Positions 39,228 to 52,118 of a stretch of 64,000 nt of DNA are shown here, in pieces; position 1 is the first letter of the stretch, and each line of letters opens with the position of its first letter. The notes beneath the pieces are model-generated. The model saw nothing but the letters and a program-made list of their open reading frames with translations, made no database searches and was not told where the DNA came from. The stretch comes from Fomitopsis serialis (taxonomy: Eukaryota; Basidiomycota; Agaricomycetes; Polyporales; Fomitopsidaceae). The position numbers and the translations under genes are program-made. The stretch is from the NCBI RefSeq assembly GCF_022376445.1, contig NW_025954963.1:496001-560000 (forward strand), in the 5' to 3' direction.

Positions 39228-39557
39228 CTATGCCTTCCAAGGGCCGGCGAAGGGCGCATCAATGACGCGACGCAGGTTGGCAGCCTTCGTCAGCGCGAGC
39301 GTGAGCTTCGTCCGCTGCTGCAAGACGCTCGCCGGTCGACGACGCCACTTGGATACATAGGTTTTCAAACCCGTCTCACCAAATGCTTCGACCTTTTCAA
39401 GTTGTTCATCCAGAGCAACGATGACATATATACACTGATGATGCAGAGTGCGGATGGATCCGGGATTAGGGCCAGTGAATACTGTATGCAAAGGCCTGTC
39501 AACGGAGAAAACATAATACCTGAGTGCTTGACCTAAGATTGTACATGCATAATGCAT
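39228..39557 (-). CDS. Hypothetical small basic protein
   Basis: I do not recognise this frame. From the ATG at 39557 it encodes about 109 residues starting MHYACTILGQALRYYVF. The last 60 residues (LDEQLEKVEAFGETGLKTYV, SKWRRRPASVLQQRTKLTLA) look like a basic helical segment, and the end reads APFAGPWKA. A 37-base segment (GTATTA..ACAG) might be an intron, which would alter the N-terminus. It may be a real small gene or the 3' exon of one, but it could equally be a chance frame. Confidence 0.25.
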   Translation of the reverse strand: MHYACTILGQALRYYVFSVDRPLHTVFTGPNPGSIRTLHHQCIYVIVALDEQLEKVEAFGETGLKTYVSKWRRRPASVLQQRTKLTLALTKAANLRRVIDAPFAGPWKA

Positions 39558-39960
39558 ACGAGAAAGCGACAATGCGGGCTACACTACGGATGCGTGCGAT
39601 ACTGGTATGGGCGATGGCCTCGCTGGAGCCTGTGGACAGATGGACAGATGGATGAGTGACTGGAGTCAACGGCAGCGAACACAGCATAGCAAGATGATCA
39701 TAAAAAGCAAGAGGCGACGATGTCTATGAGGCGGAGGGGAGGTATGTCGGTGGCGTCCATCAGTGTTCGATGCAAACCATCACTTGCAGTTCGAAAGTCA
39801 TGAGACGTTGAAGATGCGGGAGGGGTCATCGAGGTGTGCCCAGAGAGCTCCTGGCCAGACGCAGCTAGGCAGGCCTTACGCACAGCGCAGGCGACCCACA
39901 CCCTCCGCACGTGCGATTCATCCCTCGTGGGGATGCATGTAGCGCCACGGGCGAACGACG
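39558..39960. other. 3' flank of MPS1; nothing recognised
   Basis: No supported reading frame or RNA gene. Confidence 0.35.
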
Positions 39961-42895
39961 TTACTCCGACTCGGAGGCTGCTTCTTGAACAGACTTGAGC
40001 TCTTCGATCAAGCGCTGTGAAGAATCGCAGAGCCCGTCAGTGAACGACCGTCGCACAAGCGCTCCGTATACTCATACCTTGCACTCGTTGGCAAGCTGCT
40101 CCCCCTCCATCACGGTGCCCGCGCGGCCGAGGTGCAACCCATAGCGAAGCAGCTGTTGCATGAAATGAGGGTTGATAAGCGCTTCATCTTGAGCTATCAC
40201 TGGACGGGCGGGCGGAGGCGGCGTAGGAGCCGGAAGTGGGTTTGCTGCAAGTAGCAATTGCGTCAGCACCTGCATACGAGAACAAAATGTCGCTCGAAGC
40301 ACGTACGTTCGCACATCGTCAACCAGCTCTCCTCCAGCAGCTCCGGGATCGTGATCCGCTCCTTCGGGTTCCGCACGAGGCACTGCTTCATGGTCGCGAT
40401 CACGCTGCGTGGAACCTTCACCTTCATCTCCTCCATCCTCTTCTGCGACGAGGGCGAGTTCGAGCCACTGCGCAACGACACCGGTGTCGAGTACTCCGGA
40501 AACTCAATGCTGTGGTCGCGGTCCGGGATCGCGCGCATCTTCTGGTACAGGTCCAGATGATGGAACGGCGGGTAGCCGTAGACCATCTGGTAGAGGATGC
40601 AGCCGAGACTCCAGACATCGCTGGGCCGGCCGACCTTGAGGCGGCGCATGCCCTCAGGGAGCTCGATCGCCTCGGGAGACATGTAATTGACAGTCCCGAC
40701 CTGGTGGTCCCGCTGGATGTTCGTCGTGTCGTTCGCGATCGCGTTGGCGATTCCGAAGTCGATCAGCTTCAACTGGCCCTTGACGAGCACGAAGTTGGCG
40801 GGCTTGAGGTCGGAGTGGACGATCTTCTCCTCGTGGATGACTTGTACGGCTTGGAGCATCTGGAGCCGGGGCACAGTGCATGAGTTGTATGCTGCAGTAG
40901 GTTCGTGTCCACACACCTGCTTGAAATAATACGCCACCCAGACGAGATCGAGGCCTCCTTCTGCCTTTCCTGCAGCAGCTTCGCTAGATCTAGCACCAGC
41001 ACATTGATTAGACCTCAATCACAGGACGAGGACCACTCAAACACTAACCGATCTCTCCAAACTCCAATACGAGAGTCATGACCCCTTGCCGTTGACGGGG
41101 GTCTTGACCTCGCTGTCAATCAGACGAATGATGCGTGGTTGCCATCGAGTCGCTTCAACAACTGGATCTCGTTGATGTACCCGTCCATGGTCTCCTCCTC
41201 CTTGTCGTTGATCGAGACGCGCTTGAGGGCATATATCTCGTTTGAGTTGTTCATGACGCGGTACACGCGCGACGAACCGCCCTTGCCAATCAGGTCTAGC
41301 CGCGCGTACGCCTTACGGTTCACACTGAGGTTCTTAGCATTCGACCGTGCTTCGGGCAGTAGCGCCGCTGGCGGTGGCTGGGGCTGAGCAGCGGGCGCTG
41401 CGTTTTGCCGTGGATGTGCGGAGCAGGAGGCTGGGGTGTGGGCAGCGATGGCGCACTTCGCGACTGCGCGCCGACCTCCGGGCCTCTTCACGTTCACGCC
41501 CGTCACCAGCGCCCACGTCCGCCCAGATGGCGCAGGATTTGTCGAGGGCACGATATCACCGCTGGTTGTCGGGGCCTCTGGGGCTGTCGGACTACGTCGA
41601 TGCGGTAGTTTTGCGCTGCGGCAGCAAGCCCGGGTGTCGACGAGGGTATGTAGTACTGTTTTGGCGGAGAGTTCCGCCCTGGGAGCTCGACGGCTGTGGG
41701 TGAGGATGGGGAGGGTGCGGCAGCGACGGAACGGAGGGTGTCGGAGTCCTTGCGTTGATGACCATAGGGGCGGGGTTGGCCTGAGCAACATGTGTCGGCG
41801 AAGGTGATTGCGAGAGGATGCTGCGCTCTCCTATAGACAAGATTAGCAATGACGAACGTTGCGTTGAACTTCAGTATTCTTACTCTGTTCTTCGGCGGCT
41901 TCTTCCGCAGCTCTTCGTCGGTAGCCTGCTCCATCGTGTTGGCTTCTCAATACCTGAGGCATACATCACACACACCTTCTTCTAACGCTATCTCGCGTTC
42001 CTGGCGGATCTTCTCCTCGAGCGTGACCCGCCGCGCACCACGGTCAGGATACCCATGCTAGTACCTGGCGATGAGCTGCATGCGCGTATTGGTAGCCAAA
42101 TTGAGCTGCAGATTGTTCGGGCAAGAGGGGTCCTGTGAAGACGACCCCGACGCGTCGCTCAGACTGGCGAGCGCCGTGGCCGACCGTGCGTGGCGGGTGC
42201 TTGAAGCGACTCAGCAGCGGGCTCTTCAGCAGGCTGTTCTTCCGCATGCGTTCAATACCGATGCCCGGTTTCTTGTTCATTAAACGCGTGGGGCGCATAG
42301 AGATGATGGGACGCGCAATCTGTCCTTGTTGCACACCAGTGATACCACGTACGTTCTCTTTGTCGTCGACGACCTGCGGCTGCGAGCGGAGGAGAGCATC
42401 TCTCTGTTGAAAATCCTCAATCTTGACGCGGCGCGCACCGCCCTTGTGTGCGGTGCCACCAGCGGCTAGGGGACCGGCAGTGGCGCGAGCCAAGGTCGAC
42501 GACCCCGGTGTCTTGAGTGGCCCTGAGGCGACTCGCTGGAACGACCTAACGCCATTCGCGGGTGTAATCTCATATGAAGCTGATGGAAGGCTCTCGGAGC
42601 GTGTAAGTGTGGATGGGCGGGGCTGCGGTATCGGGGACGGCGCCTTTGTGACCACTTGAGGGTTCAACTTTGGGGACTGCTCCGGTGTAGGTGGTGTCGA
42701 TGTCTTGGCCTCGCCCTTGGAAACGCGCACATAGGTTCCCTCCTTGGTTTGCTCGTAGGTAAATGAGAGCTCGAGAAGCGACGAGTCATCGGACAAGGCG
42801 GGAGATGGGCGAGCGGCGTCAGACGGCGCGAGAGTGTGAGGGGGTGTGATGGGCGGCGACGGGCGTGCAGCCGGCGGCGAGAGCGACGCGAGCAT
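39961..42895 (-). CDS. MPS1: Spindle checkpoint kinase MPS1/TTK
   Basis: A dual-specificity kinase at kinetochores that starts the spindle checkpoint and, in yeast, duplicates spindle poles. The N-terminal third (MLASLSPPAARPSPPITPP on) is Pro/Ser/Thr-rich and disordered, with ARRVKIEDFQQRDALLRSQ and RVTLEEKIRQERE. The kinase domain reads LDLIGKGGSSRVYRVM, EIYALKRVSI, LVLEFGEIDLAKLLQER, VHSDLKPANFVLVKG, LIDFGIANAI, and then the MPS1-typical activation loop TTNIQRDHQVGTVNYMSPEAI, followed by DVWSLGCILYQMVYGYPPF and a C-terminal PKERITIPELLEESWL. A short helical tail follows an intron (RLIEELKSVQEAASESE). One-base losses are inferred near 40968 and 41097, and probably more between 41500 and 42000. 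The start ATG at 42895 is the first in the N-terminal frame that fits. Confidence 0.92.
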
Positions 42896-43698
42896 GGGGA
42901 GGCAGAGGGGCAGAAGAGTAGGAGAGAAACAAACCTTTGTGGTTGTGCAGGGTGATGAACAGAGGTGAGGACGACTGGGGGGCAACCTTCTTTCAACTTC
43001 AACCACAACACGAGGCAGCCAAACGCGGTCACGTGGGTTCGCGTGCGCGTCTCTAATGACATCTCGTTCACAAAGCGCCCGTTCTCGCTGCCTTTGTCGT
43101 TAATCAATACCGTGCACCCGGTGGTACCAAACTAGCCTTGTTCCAACATATTCATAATTTGCTCAGTCATGTTATCGATACTTCCAGACGTACGCTCTCA
43201 GACGACTGTAGAAGTTGACTTCGCGGAGTGGTTTCGATTCACTCTGAAACGCAGCCACTTGACTTTGCACTTGAGCGGGCACCGTCAGGCGCGGGCAGTC
43301 CTGGCGAGTAGTCTTGAGGATATGACACAAATCTTGACGGCTTGCTCAGCGCGCAGGACGTAGAATATTTCTGAGATCCTTCACCGCTCGCAGGCTAAGC
43401 TGGACAATGCGAACCAGAACGGAGCGCAGAGTTCCAGTACTTAAGTACAAGCGAAATGATGGTATCGTCCGGGCCTCCGATACATTGCCTATAAACTGTC
43501 GATCACGTAACGCTATTGAGCACAGCAACTTGAAACACGGTGAGCACGTCAAAGATCTCACCATCGTTGCGGATGCATCACATCGCCGTACAGCGCGGCC
43601 GCAAACCGGGACGCCGTACATTCAATTGTCAAGAAGGATGAATGTGAAGGAAATCAATGACCATGAAGCAATGATATGGGACAGTCGATATTGTCAAG
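42896..43698. other. Spacer: MPS1 promoter and PRP2 3' flank
   Basis: Contains ACGCGC and ACGCGA near-matches to the cell-cycle box around 43020-43055 and a CACGTG E-box-like site near 43031. No gene was seen in the rest. Confidence 0.35.
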
Positions 43699-46600
43699 TT
43701 ACGTTCGCGACTTCTCTCCTGCGCTGCCAATTGTTTTCGGCATCTTCTTGTCGCCCATTGCCAGCTGTTCGAGGTCGGCAGGTTTGTAGTAATGCGGTGC
43801 AACTATAGGTACATAGATGTCAGCCAAAAGCCAATGCAAACCATACTGGCCCGCTTACCTTCCAGTAACCATTGAGGTTTGATTTCCATCACTTGTCTGA
43901 GAAGGGAACACAGTTAGGATGAACGCGGCTCGGGGAGGATACAACGCAATAGCGACAAACCTCAGGTATGACTTGGACGTCATGACAAGTTCGTAGTACA
44001 GCACGGTCTTGACGGGCGGTGTCTGATGGAAAAGACTCGATGAGGGATGAATATACACCGTCTGGTTCGTCTTGAGCGTCCGGTATGAATCACCACTTTT
44101 CTGCAACTGAGCCTGTGATACCATCAGCAATGGCAATGGTCATCAATCATATAAACGCACTGTATTGTAGAAGTAGCCAGCCGTGATGGCCTTTTGTACC
44201 GGGGTGATGTCATTAGTGTTGGGATTGCTCTCCACGACAACCTCAACACGTTCGCACAAGCCTGCCAGCTGGTCTCGGATGTCTCGTGCACGACTGAGAC
44301 TTTTGAATTGCAGGAACTGCTCATAGCAGAACTGCTGCGAGTAGTTCGTCTCAGCCCACTGCTCCCACACGTTCAGCAGCGTGAAATGGTCGCCGCCCCC
44401 GCGTACGAAATTCTGTCGCGCCTGATCCGCATGCAGTTTCTTGTCCTTCGGCCGGTAGAAGAGCGATGATGACTCTTGCAACATGGAGATAATCGTGAGC
44501 ACCTGACAAAGCAAAGACATGAGCGGAAAATAAACCAAAGGACAGGTCTTGGATACGCACCTCATCAGTACAATGGTAGTCCTCGCTCGCCAAGATGGCC
44601 TTCGACAACATGGGGTCCACCGGGAACTCAGCCATCCGCCGTCCGAGCTTCGTCAACTCTCCTCGATCGTTGAGCGCACCAAGCGCGTAGAGTAGCTCCA
44701 GCGCACGCATGAGAGTCTCTCCTGGTGGCGGATCCATGAACTCGAACCCGATCAAGTCGTTGATACCAAGCGACTTCAAAAGCAGGACCACCATCCCAAG
44801 ATTCGTCCGCTGAATCTCTGGCACTGTATTCTCCTCCAGCTCGTTCGCGAACGCCCACTTTGTATACAGCCGGAATGCCTTGCCAGGGCCGACTCGCCCT
44901 GCACGACCCGCTCGCTGGTTTGCCGACGCACGCGAACACGGGACTACAACGAGGGAGGACATGCCCGTGCGCGGGTTGTACGAGTTCTGCTTCACGAAGC
45001 CCGGGTCGATGACGAACACGACGCCCTCGATCGTGATCGACGTCTCCGCGATGTTCGTCGCGAGCACCACTTTACGTGCGCCCTCGGGCGTGGGCTCAAA
45101 GATCTTGGCCTGCATGTCGCTCGGCAGGTTCGCGTAGATCGGGCAGACGATCAGTTCTGCGATCTTGTTCCCCAGTGCACGGGCGGTCTCCGTCAAGTTC
45201 TCCTGTGCAGCCTCAATCTCGTCTTGGCCTGTGAAGAACACGAGGATGTCCCCGCGCGGTTGTGTGGTGTGAATTTGGAATACGGTTGTGATGGCAGCGT
45301 GCAGGTAATTCGCTTCCGGCTGCGGAGTGTAGTGGATATCGACGGGATACCGACGACCGGGTACTAACGAGGAAGATGAGCTGCTATTCAACGAAGATTC
45401 GACAACAGACATACCGTAAAAGACAGGGGCATCATCAAAGTATTCGCTGAACTTCGCGGCATCCATTGTCGCACTCGAGATCAACAAGCGCAGCTCTGGC
45501 CTAAACCTAGCGATATCCTTCGTATCGTGCGTCAGTGCCTGACAAACACATGCATCAGATCATATTACGCACCTTGACAAGAGCAAACAAAATATCCGTA
45601 CTTAGGGTGCGTTCATGCGCCTCATCAATAATCAACGCAGCGTAGCCCGCCAGGTCAGGCTCTGTCAAGAACTCGCGTAGCAGCATGCCATCTGTCATGT
45701 ACTTGAGCACTGTCTTGTCGCTCGTGCAGTCTTCGAACCGAATGGAGTACCCGACTTCGTAGCCGACCTTCGTCCCCATCTCTTCGGCCACACGGGCTGC
45801 CACAGACATCGCCGCCACACGCCGGGGCTGCGTGCAGCCGACTTTCTGGCCGTTCGCAGTGTAGCCAGCTTCGTGGAGATACTGAGGGAGCTGCGTGGTC
45901 TTTCCCGACCCAGTTTCAGCGACGACAATGAGAACCTGGTGCTCTTTGATTGCTTGTAATAGTTCGTCTCGATACGAATAGATTGGTAGAGACTTCCGTG
46001 TCTCGTCAATTGTCTGAGCTAAGAGCATACGTGAGCATACTTCCGAAATGGAGAGCTGGCGCGGACTTACCTCGTCTCTCAGCCTCCTCGATTTGCTGCT
46101 GTAGAATCCGATCTGCCTCAGATATGTTGCCTTCTCCGCCCATGTGGTCTCCATGACGAATTTGATGGTCTGGCTCTCGTCGAATACGTAGTCATACTCC
46201 TCAACAATGTCTTTCTTGTCCATCGCACCCGTCTTGAACGTGCTGTGTTTGGTCTGTGCGGCTTCCCACTGGTCGATGTCGGTCGTGAACTGATCGTCCT
46301 TGGGCTTAGCGTCCTCATACCGTTGGTAGAGCACACCCTCTTTCCGCTTCTTGTCGATCTTGCCCTGCTCCGTGATGTAGTCCTCCGGCAGCATGTAGCC
46401 CTCGTACTTGTCGTCGATTCTGAGCCTTTCTTCAACAAGGCGCAGGAGCTCCTTCTTTCGTTCGAGCTCTTGGCGCTCCCGCTTCGAGACCTTCATGCCG
46501 GCAAAGAGGGTTTCGTCGTCTGCAATTTCGCGGCGCAACAGCTCTATCCGTTGTATTTCACGTTTGGACAGGTATTCTTGCCGTGAATGTTCTCGTAGAT

Positions 46601-47447
46601 TAGGCATGGCGCGCTCCCGTGCGTTGGAATCGTCAGCGAGCCGTCGCCGCTCAGCAGCCTCTGCGGCTGCGCCGACCGCTTTCGAGGACCTGTCCTCCAC
46701 AACGCGTTTCGTCTTCTCTCGGTCCCGTTGCTTGACCCGCTCAGCGAATTCATCTCGCTCCTTCAGATCCTCTAGCCTTTGTTTCTGCTTCCGTGCCTCC
46801 TCATCCTCCGGCGTCTCCATGTCCAAGTCTTCCTCAGCTGCTCGCTCGTCATGGTAGTCTCCATCATCCGTCCTCGCCCGCTTCCTCGACTGCTCTTCCT
46901 CGTCGCTCTCCCATTCTCTTGCATCGCTCTCTCGTTTTCGCCCATGCCTCTCGCGTTTGTCCTTCGCGCTACTCCGACCTGAGGCCTTCACCCTGTCACT
47001 CTTCAGATCTGACGTACCCTGTTCAGCCTCATCATCGAGCAAAAAACCAAACTTTTGCGAATGCAGCAGCTTCGATTGTTCCTCCGCCTGCTTGCGAGCG
47101 AGATCAGAAGACTTCTTTGCCTTAGATTTGCGTGGCGCGCGCGAGAAGACTTCCTGTGCGAAGTGGTGGGCGTCGGGTGTGTCTGGTAAACCAGAAGCAT
47201 TGAGCGCGGTGAAGAGAGCTTCAGGAGATTTTGAAGATGAAGCTATAGGGAGGAACTCGTGAGCTTGTGGATACGACAGGAAGTAAAGAGACGACATGCC
47301 TGACGCTACGACATAGTCGATGATGCTTCTGTCAGACACACCAAAGAACTAACATGGACTACGTGAGTACGAGCGTGAGCAGATACAATAGAATTAACAC
47401 ACCCGCAATGAATTGTCGCTGATGTATCGTTGGAGCTCGGAAGCCAT
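43699..47447 (-). CDS. PRP2: DEAH-box spliceosomal helicase PRP2 (DHX16 type)
   Basis: The RNA-dependent ATPase that activates the spliceosome before the first catalytic step. It begins [15 protein letters not shown], then a long charged N-terminus with [20 protein letters not shown] and the PRP2-type linker [11 protein letters not shown], ..[19 protein letters not shown]. All helicase motifs are present: [11 protein letters not shown], Ia [58 protein letters not shown] and [13 protein letters not shown]. The helicase-associated and OB-fold regions follow ([36 protein letters not shown]), ending SAGEKSRT. The long first large exon (about 47335-46060) is clean. Choice of PRP2 over PRP22/PRP43 rests on the N-terminal linker and lack of an S1 domain. 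Confidence 0.92.
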
Positions 47448-48231
47448 GGTTTCAAGCGACTTGAAACGAAGACTAGGATGAGTGCTCGGGATCGACGGGG
47501 AGCATAAGCGGTCGAAGGGTGATCAGAACCAGCTCGAGAACGCCGAGTTAGTATGACAGGGGATAAGGAAGACGACTAGACGGAGTCGGAGGGATTGCCA
47601 AGAAAGCAGAACCACAACTGGCCAATCCTTCGAATTGGCATTGAGTAGAGTCGACATGACCGGGGCCGCCACACCAAGTTACGTAATCACATACCATTCC
47701 CGATATAGTAGTTCTTAGTATCGCTTGCACGCACAACTCACAAGCTGTGCGTGGTTCGACTGTGTACAGTGACTAGGGCTCATATCATCAGCTATAACGT
47801 GCACAAAACGAATGTTTATATGAGTCTCATCGAGAAGTCATAGACTTGAGGAAGAGCACATGTACATGGGTCGGCCCCGTCTGACAATCGTGACCTGCGC
47901 GTCTAGCCAGGCTGGCCTCGCACTTGCCTCGCACCATCTCGAAGCGAGTTCGCGACGAAGTCGAAGCGGCAAGGATATCCTACATAATAACCGTCGTGCG
48001 CTCTTCTTCATCCACAACCGACCGTTTCCCCTTCCTGCCGTGAAAGAAGTAATTCTCGACAACAACCCATTGTCGCACGCAGTAGTCAGGTAACGGCGAT
48101 GTACTCCATTTACAGCTCTGTACTTACCTGCATTGACGCGACTTTCTCGGCCAGACTGCCACGATCCTCACAGTGCGGGAGTTGAACTGCCTCATTATCG
48201 CTGCTAGCATTGCATCCCACACGAAAGGACA
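47448..48231. other. Divergent spacer, PRP2/peroxiredoxin
   Basis: 784 bases with promoters for both neighbours. Short frames at 47838-48093 on both strands lack recognisable content. Confidence 0.4.
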
Positions 48232-49055
48232 ATGTCTCCGAGTCATTCCCTCATTGGCAAGCCTGCGCCTCCCCTCACATTGCCCAATCACGATGGTGAG
48301 ACCTACACCTTGACCCCTGGTGCAAATGGGGTGCCTATTTCTCTATTCTTTTACCCTGAATCCGGTACGAACCTCACACGCTGTTGGAGTCGTCCGAGAG
48401 GCCAGATGTGACATCCGCTATTCAGGGTCGTTCGGTTGCACCAAGGAAGCATGCAATTTCCGAGATGCTCTTGCCGGTAAATCAGCGACCAATCCGATTG
48501 CTTGGCGGTGAACTGACGACACCTTGGGAAACGAATGCACAGCCAAGGAACTCTATAAAAGAACAAAGGTGGAAATTGTTGGTGTGAGCAAGGACCCCGT
48601 TGAGAAACAGAAGGCTTTCGTGGAGAAGCAGAAGTTGACGGTGAGGAAATCACTGGCGTTCCCGTCTTATCTGATTAACAGGAAGAGCACTGTCAGTACC
48701 CTGTTCTGAGCGATGCGAATGGGGAGGCACGGAAGGCGTACCACGTAGGAAAGGGCCTCATGGGTCTCACGGATGCGCGCGTCACTTTCTTCATCGACTC
48801 CAAGGGGATCGTCCGGTGAGACACTATACTGTTCTGTTGTGATTGCTTGCGTGGCTAACCGGTGTCCGTTGCCAGTGACGTGCTAGACCGACCATCAATT
48901 ACGGCGCGCATGAGAAGTTCGTCACGAAGTGGCTCGATAAGCTTGATGCGGAGGAGAAGCAGAGCGAAGCAGCTCCTATTCCAGCATCTGCGGCTGAGGA
49001 CGAAGCCACCGAAGCGCAGCCCACGGTACCGATTACTGACGCAGCTCAAGCTTAG
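48232..49055 (+). CDS. Bcp/PrxQ-type peroxiredoxin
   Basis: A thiol peroxidase that reduces hydroperoxides. It starts MSPSHSLIGKPAPPLTLPNHDG and reads GVPISLFFYPESG, joined over an intron to SFGCTKEACNFRD. In GCTKEAC the first Cys is peroxidatic and the second, five residues on, resolving, as in Bcp/Dot5 enzymes. Then VEIVGVSKDPVEKQKAFVEKQKL, YPVLSDANGEARKAYHVG and ARVTFFIDSKGIVR. The C-terminal exon reads TINYGAHEKFVTKWLDKLDAEE with an Ala/Glu-rich tail ending TDAAQA. Frame is lost by one base near 48886 (GACCGACC), where one more base would restore V.D.TINYGAH. The acidic tail is an extension beyond the catalytic domain. In yeast the Dot5 relative is nuclear; location here is unknown. Confidence 0.87.
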
Positions 49056-49276
49056 CACGTTCGCACCGACCTATACCGCTATCCGCGGGCTACGTACCGA
49101 GCTTGAGAATCAACAATGTCTACACAGGCTTGGTCTGGAAGCTTCGACACATTCGAAATGGAGGCGTTCCCGCGGATCAACATAGGTAGTGGTGGGAAAG
49201 GCTGAGCATCACTGGTGGCATTACGGTGGTGTACGATAGCAATACATAGAATGCGAGCAAACGCGCCGGCGGCAAC

Positions 49277-49731
49277 TCATTTGTTGGTTGAGTTCATGGC
49301 GTCTGTTCACGAGTTGGAGGCGTCTCAGTTCCGCAGTCAACCCTGAGCATCGAATGCTACACACCAGCATTTTGTTCAGCAAAGCGGGCTCCTACACGCT
49401 CGGAGTGTTTGAGGAACTTGTCCGCGCAGTTCATCACGCACTGCTCCTGGATGGCGGTACCTCCGCTGTCACCAATCGGAACGCAACACAGGATCCAAGA
49501 CACCTCACCTCCTTCGAGGACAGCGCCTTGCTTGTAAAGTCGTTACAGCAGGCGTTGAAGCATCGCTCCACGAGGTTGGAATACATCCGCAGGAAGTCTT
49601 GCATCTGCAGTCGCGTACACCACCGATCAGCTCGGGACACGTATGCAGTAAAAATACAAACCAACCTGCTTCTTTTCGATGACCTTAGACATGTGGGCCT
49701 GCTCGGCCGCGTTCATCTGGGAGAAGTCCAT
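49277..49731 (-). CDS. TIM9: Mitochondrial small TIM chaperone TIM9
   Basis: Four exons (49731-49666, 49604-49509, 49446-49365, 49302-49277) join in frame to 89 residues, the normal small-TIM size. Start [22 protein letters not shown], then [20 protein letters not shown] and [19 protein letters not shown]. The twin CX3C motifs (CFNAC and CVMNC) form the two disulfides of small TIMs in the intermembrane space. With TIM10 it escorts hydrophobic carrier proteins to the TIM22 complex. The end is [10 protein letters not shown]. An in-frame ATG at 49809 would add 26 residues; the family length favours 49731. TIM9 rather than TIM10 is based on the [12 protein letters not shown] region. Confidence 0.92.
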
Positions 49732-50114
49732 GGGGGTGCTTAGGCTGGTGGTGGACGGCGGTGGCAGACTGAAGACGGCGTCACGACTCACGGATGGCAC
49801 CTCAGACACAACAGGATCACGTGACTTTCATTATATGGGGGAATGCGGGCGGAGTCAGAGACACCGGCCAGCCACAGCGAAATTGTTCTGGTATCTTGTC
49901 TTCGCTCCGCCACCCGATCTCTCTGCGCGTTCCCTGCCGAATTTCGTAGGGCTCACAGCGTTCGCGGACAAAGTTCACACGTTGCACCCAGGGTTGGGAC
50001 ATCAGTCCATCAAAATCAGTGGGTATAAAGAAGCCATGACCTCCCCATTCCTGTATTCCGCAATCACCCTCTCCAGCCTCGCATATTTACGCACACCTTC
50101 CAGTGTCGACCGAC
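49732..50114. promoter_or_regulatory. Shared divergent promoter, TIM9/DAHP synthase
   Basis: 383 bases between divergent ATGs. A CT-rich stretch (50040-50110) probably forms the DAHP synthase leader. No specific element was recognised. Confidence 0.35.
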
Positions 50115-51645
<1,531 letters not shown>

Positions 51646-52118
51646 ATCTGTCTCGAAGCCTCAGACACGGTTGCTGCTGTATCGATATGTCATGTTAGAG
51701 TAGAACTGTTGTAGGTTACGCTGTACGCTGGAACAGAGTTGCTATACTGCATCAGTTGTCCTGGCTGCGTTGCGGTGCCGCTGTCGCCAACATGAACGGT
51801 GATACTGTGCATTGGATGGCTGGATTCAAGCTCGATTCATTGCAGAGTGAGTTGATCTGTGACCGATCTCGCGACCACGTGCATTACGCCACAACGCCTC
51901 GGTTTCGGTGGCGAGCGCCGAGCGGCACATCATAAAACTAGTAACAGCACCAAAACAGCATTGGTCCTGCTACGCACTGCAATGTCTCACTAGAGTTCAC
52001 TCGCTTCCTCTGTCCTGTCATTTCTGGTTGTCTGAATCTTCTCAGAGGGCTATCGCAGAAGTCCACTCTGCGCACGCGAGTTGCCGGCTCACTAACGCCG
52101 TTGGCACGATCCCACACG
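51646..52118. other. Spacer after DAHP synthase; nothing recognised
   Basis: A tandem spacer with the DAHP synthase 3' region and promoter of the next gene. No coding content was seen. Confidence 0.35.

Noticed and set aside
49732..49809. N-terminal extension of TIM9
   Set aside because: A 26-residue Ser/Pro-rich extension is not found in small TIM proteins, which are about 90 residues and lack presequences.
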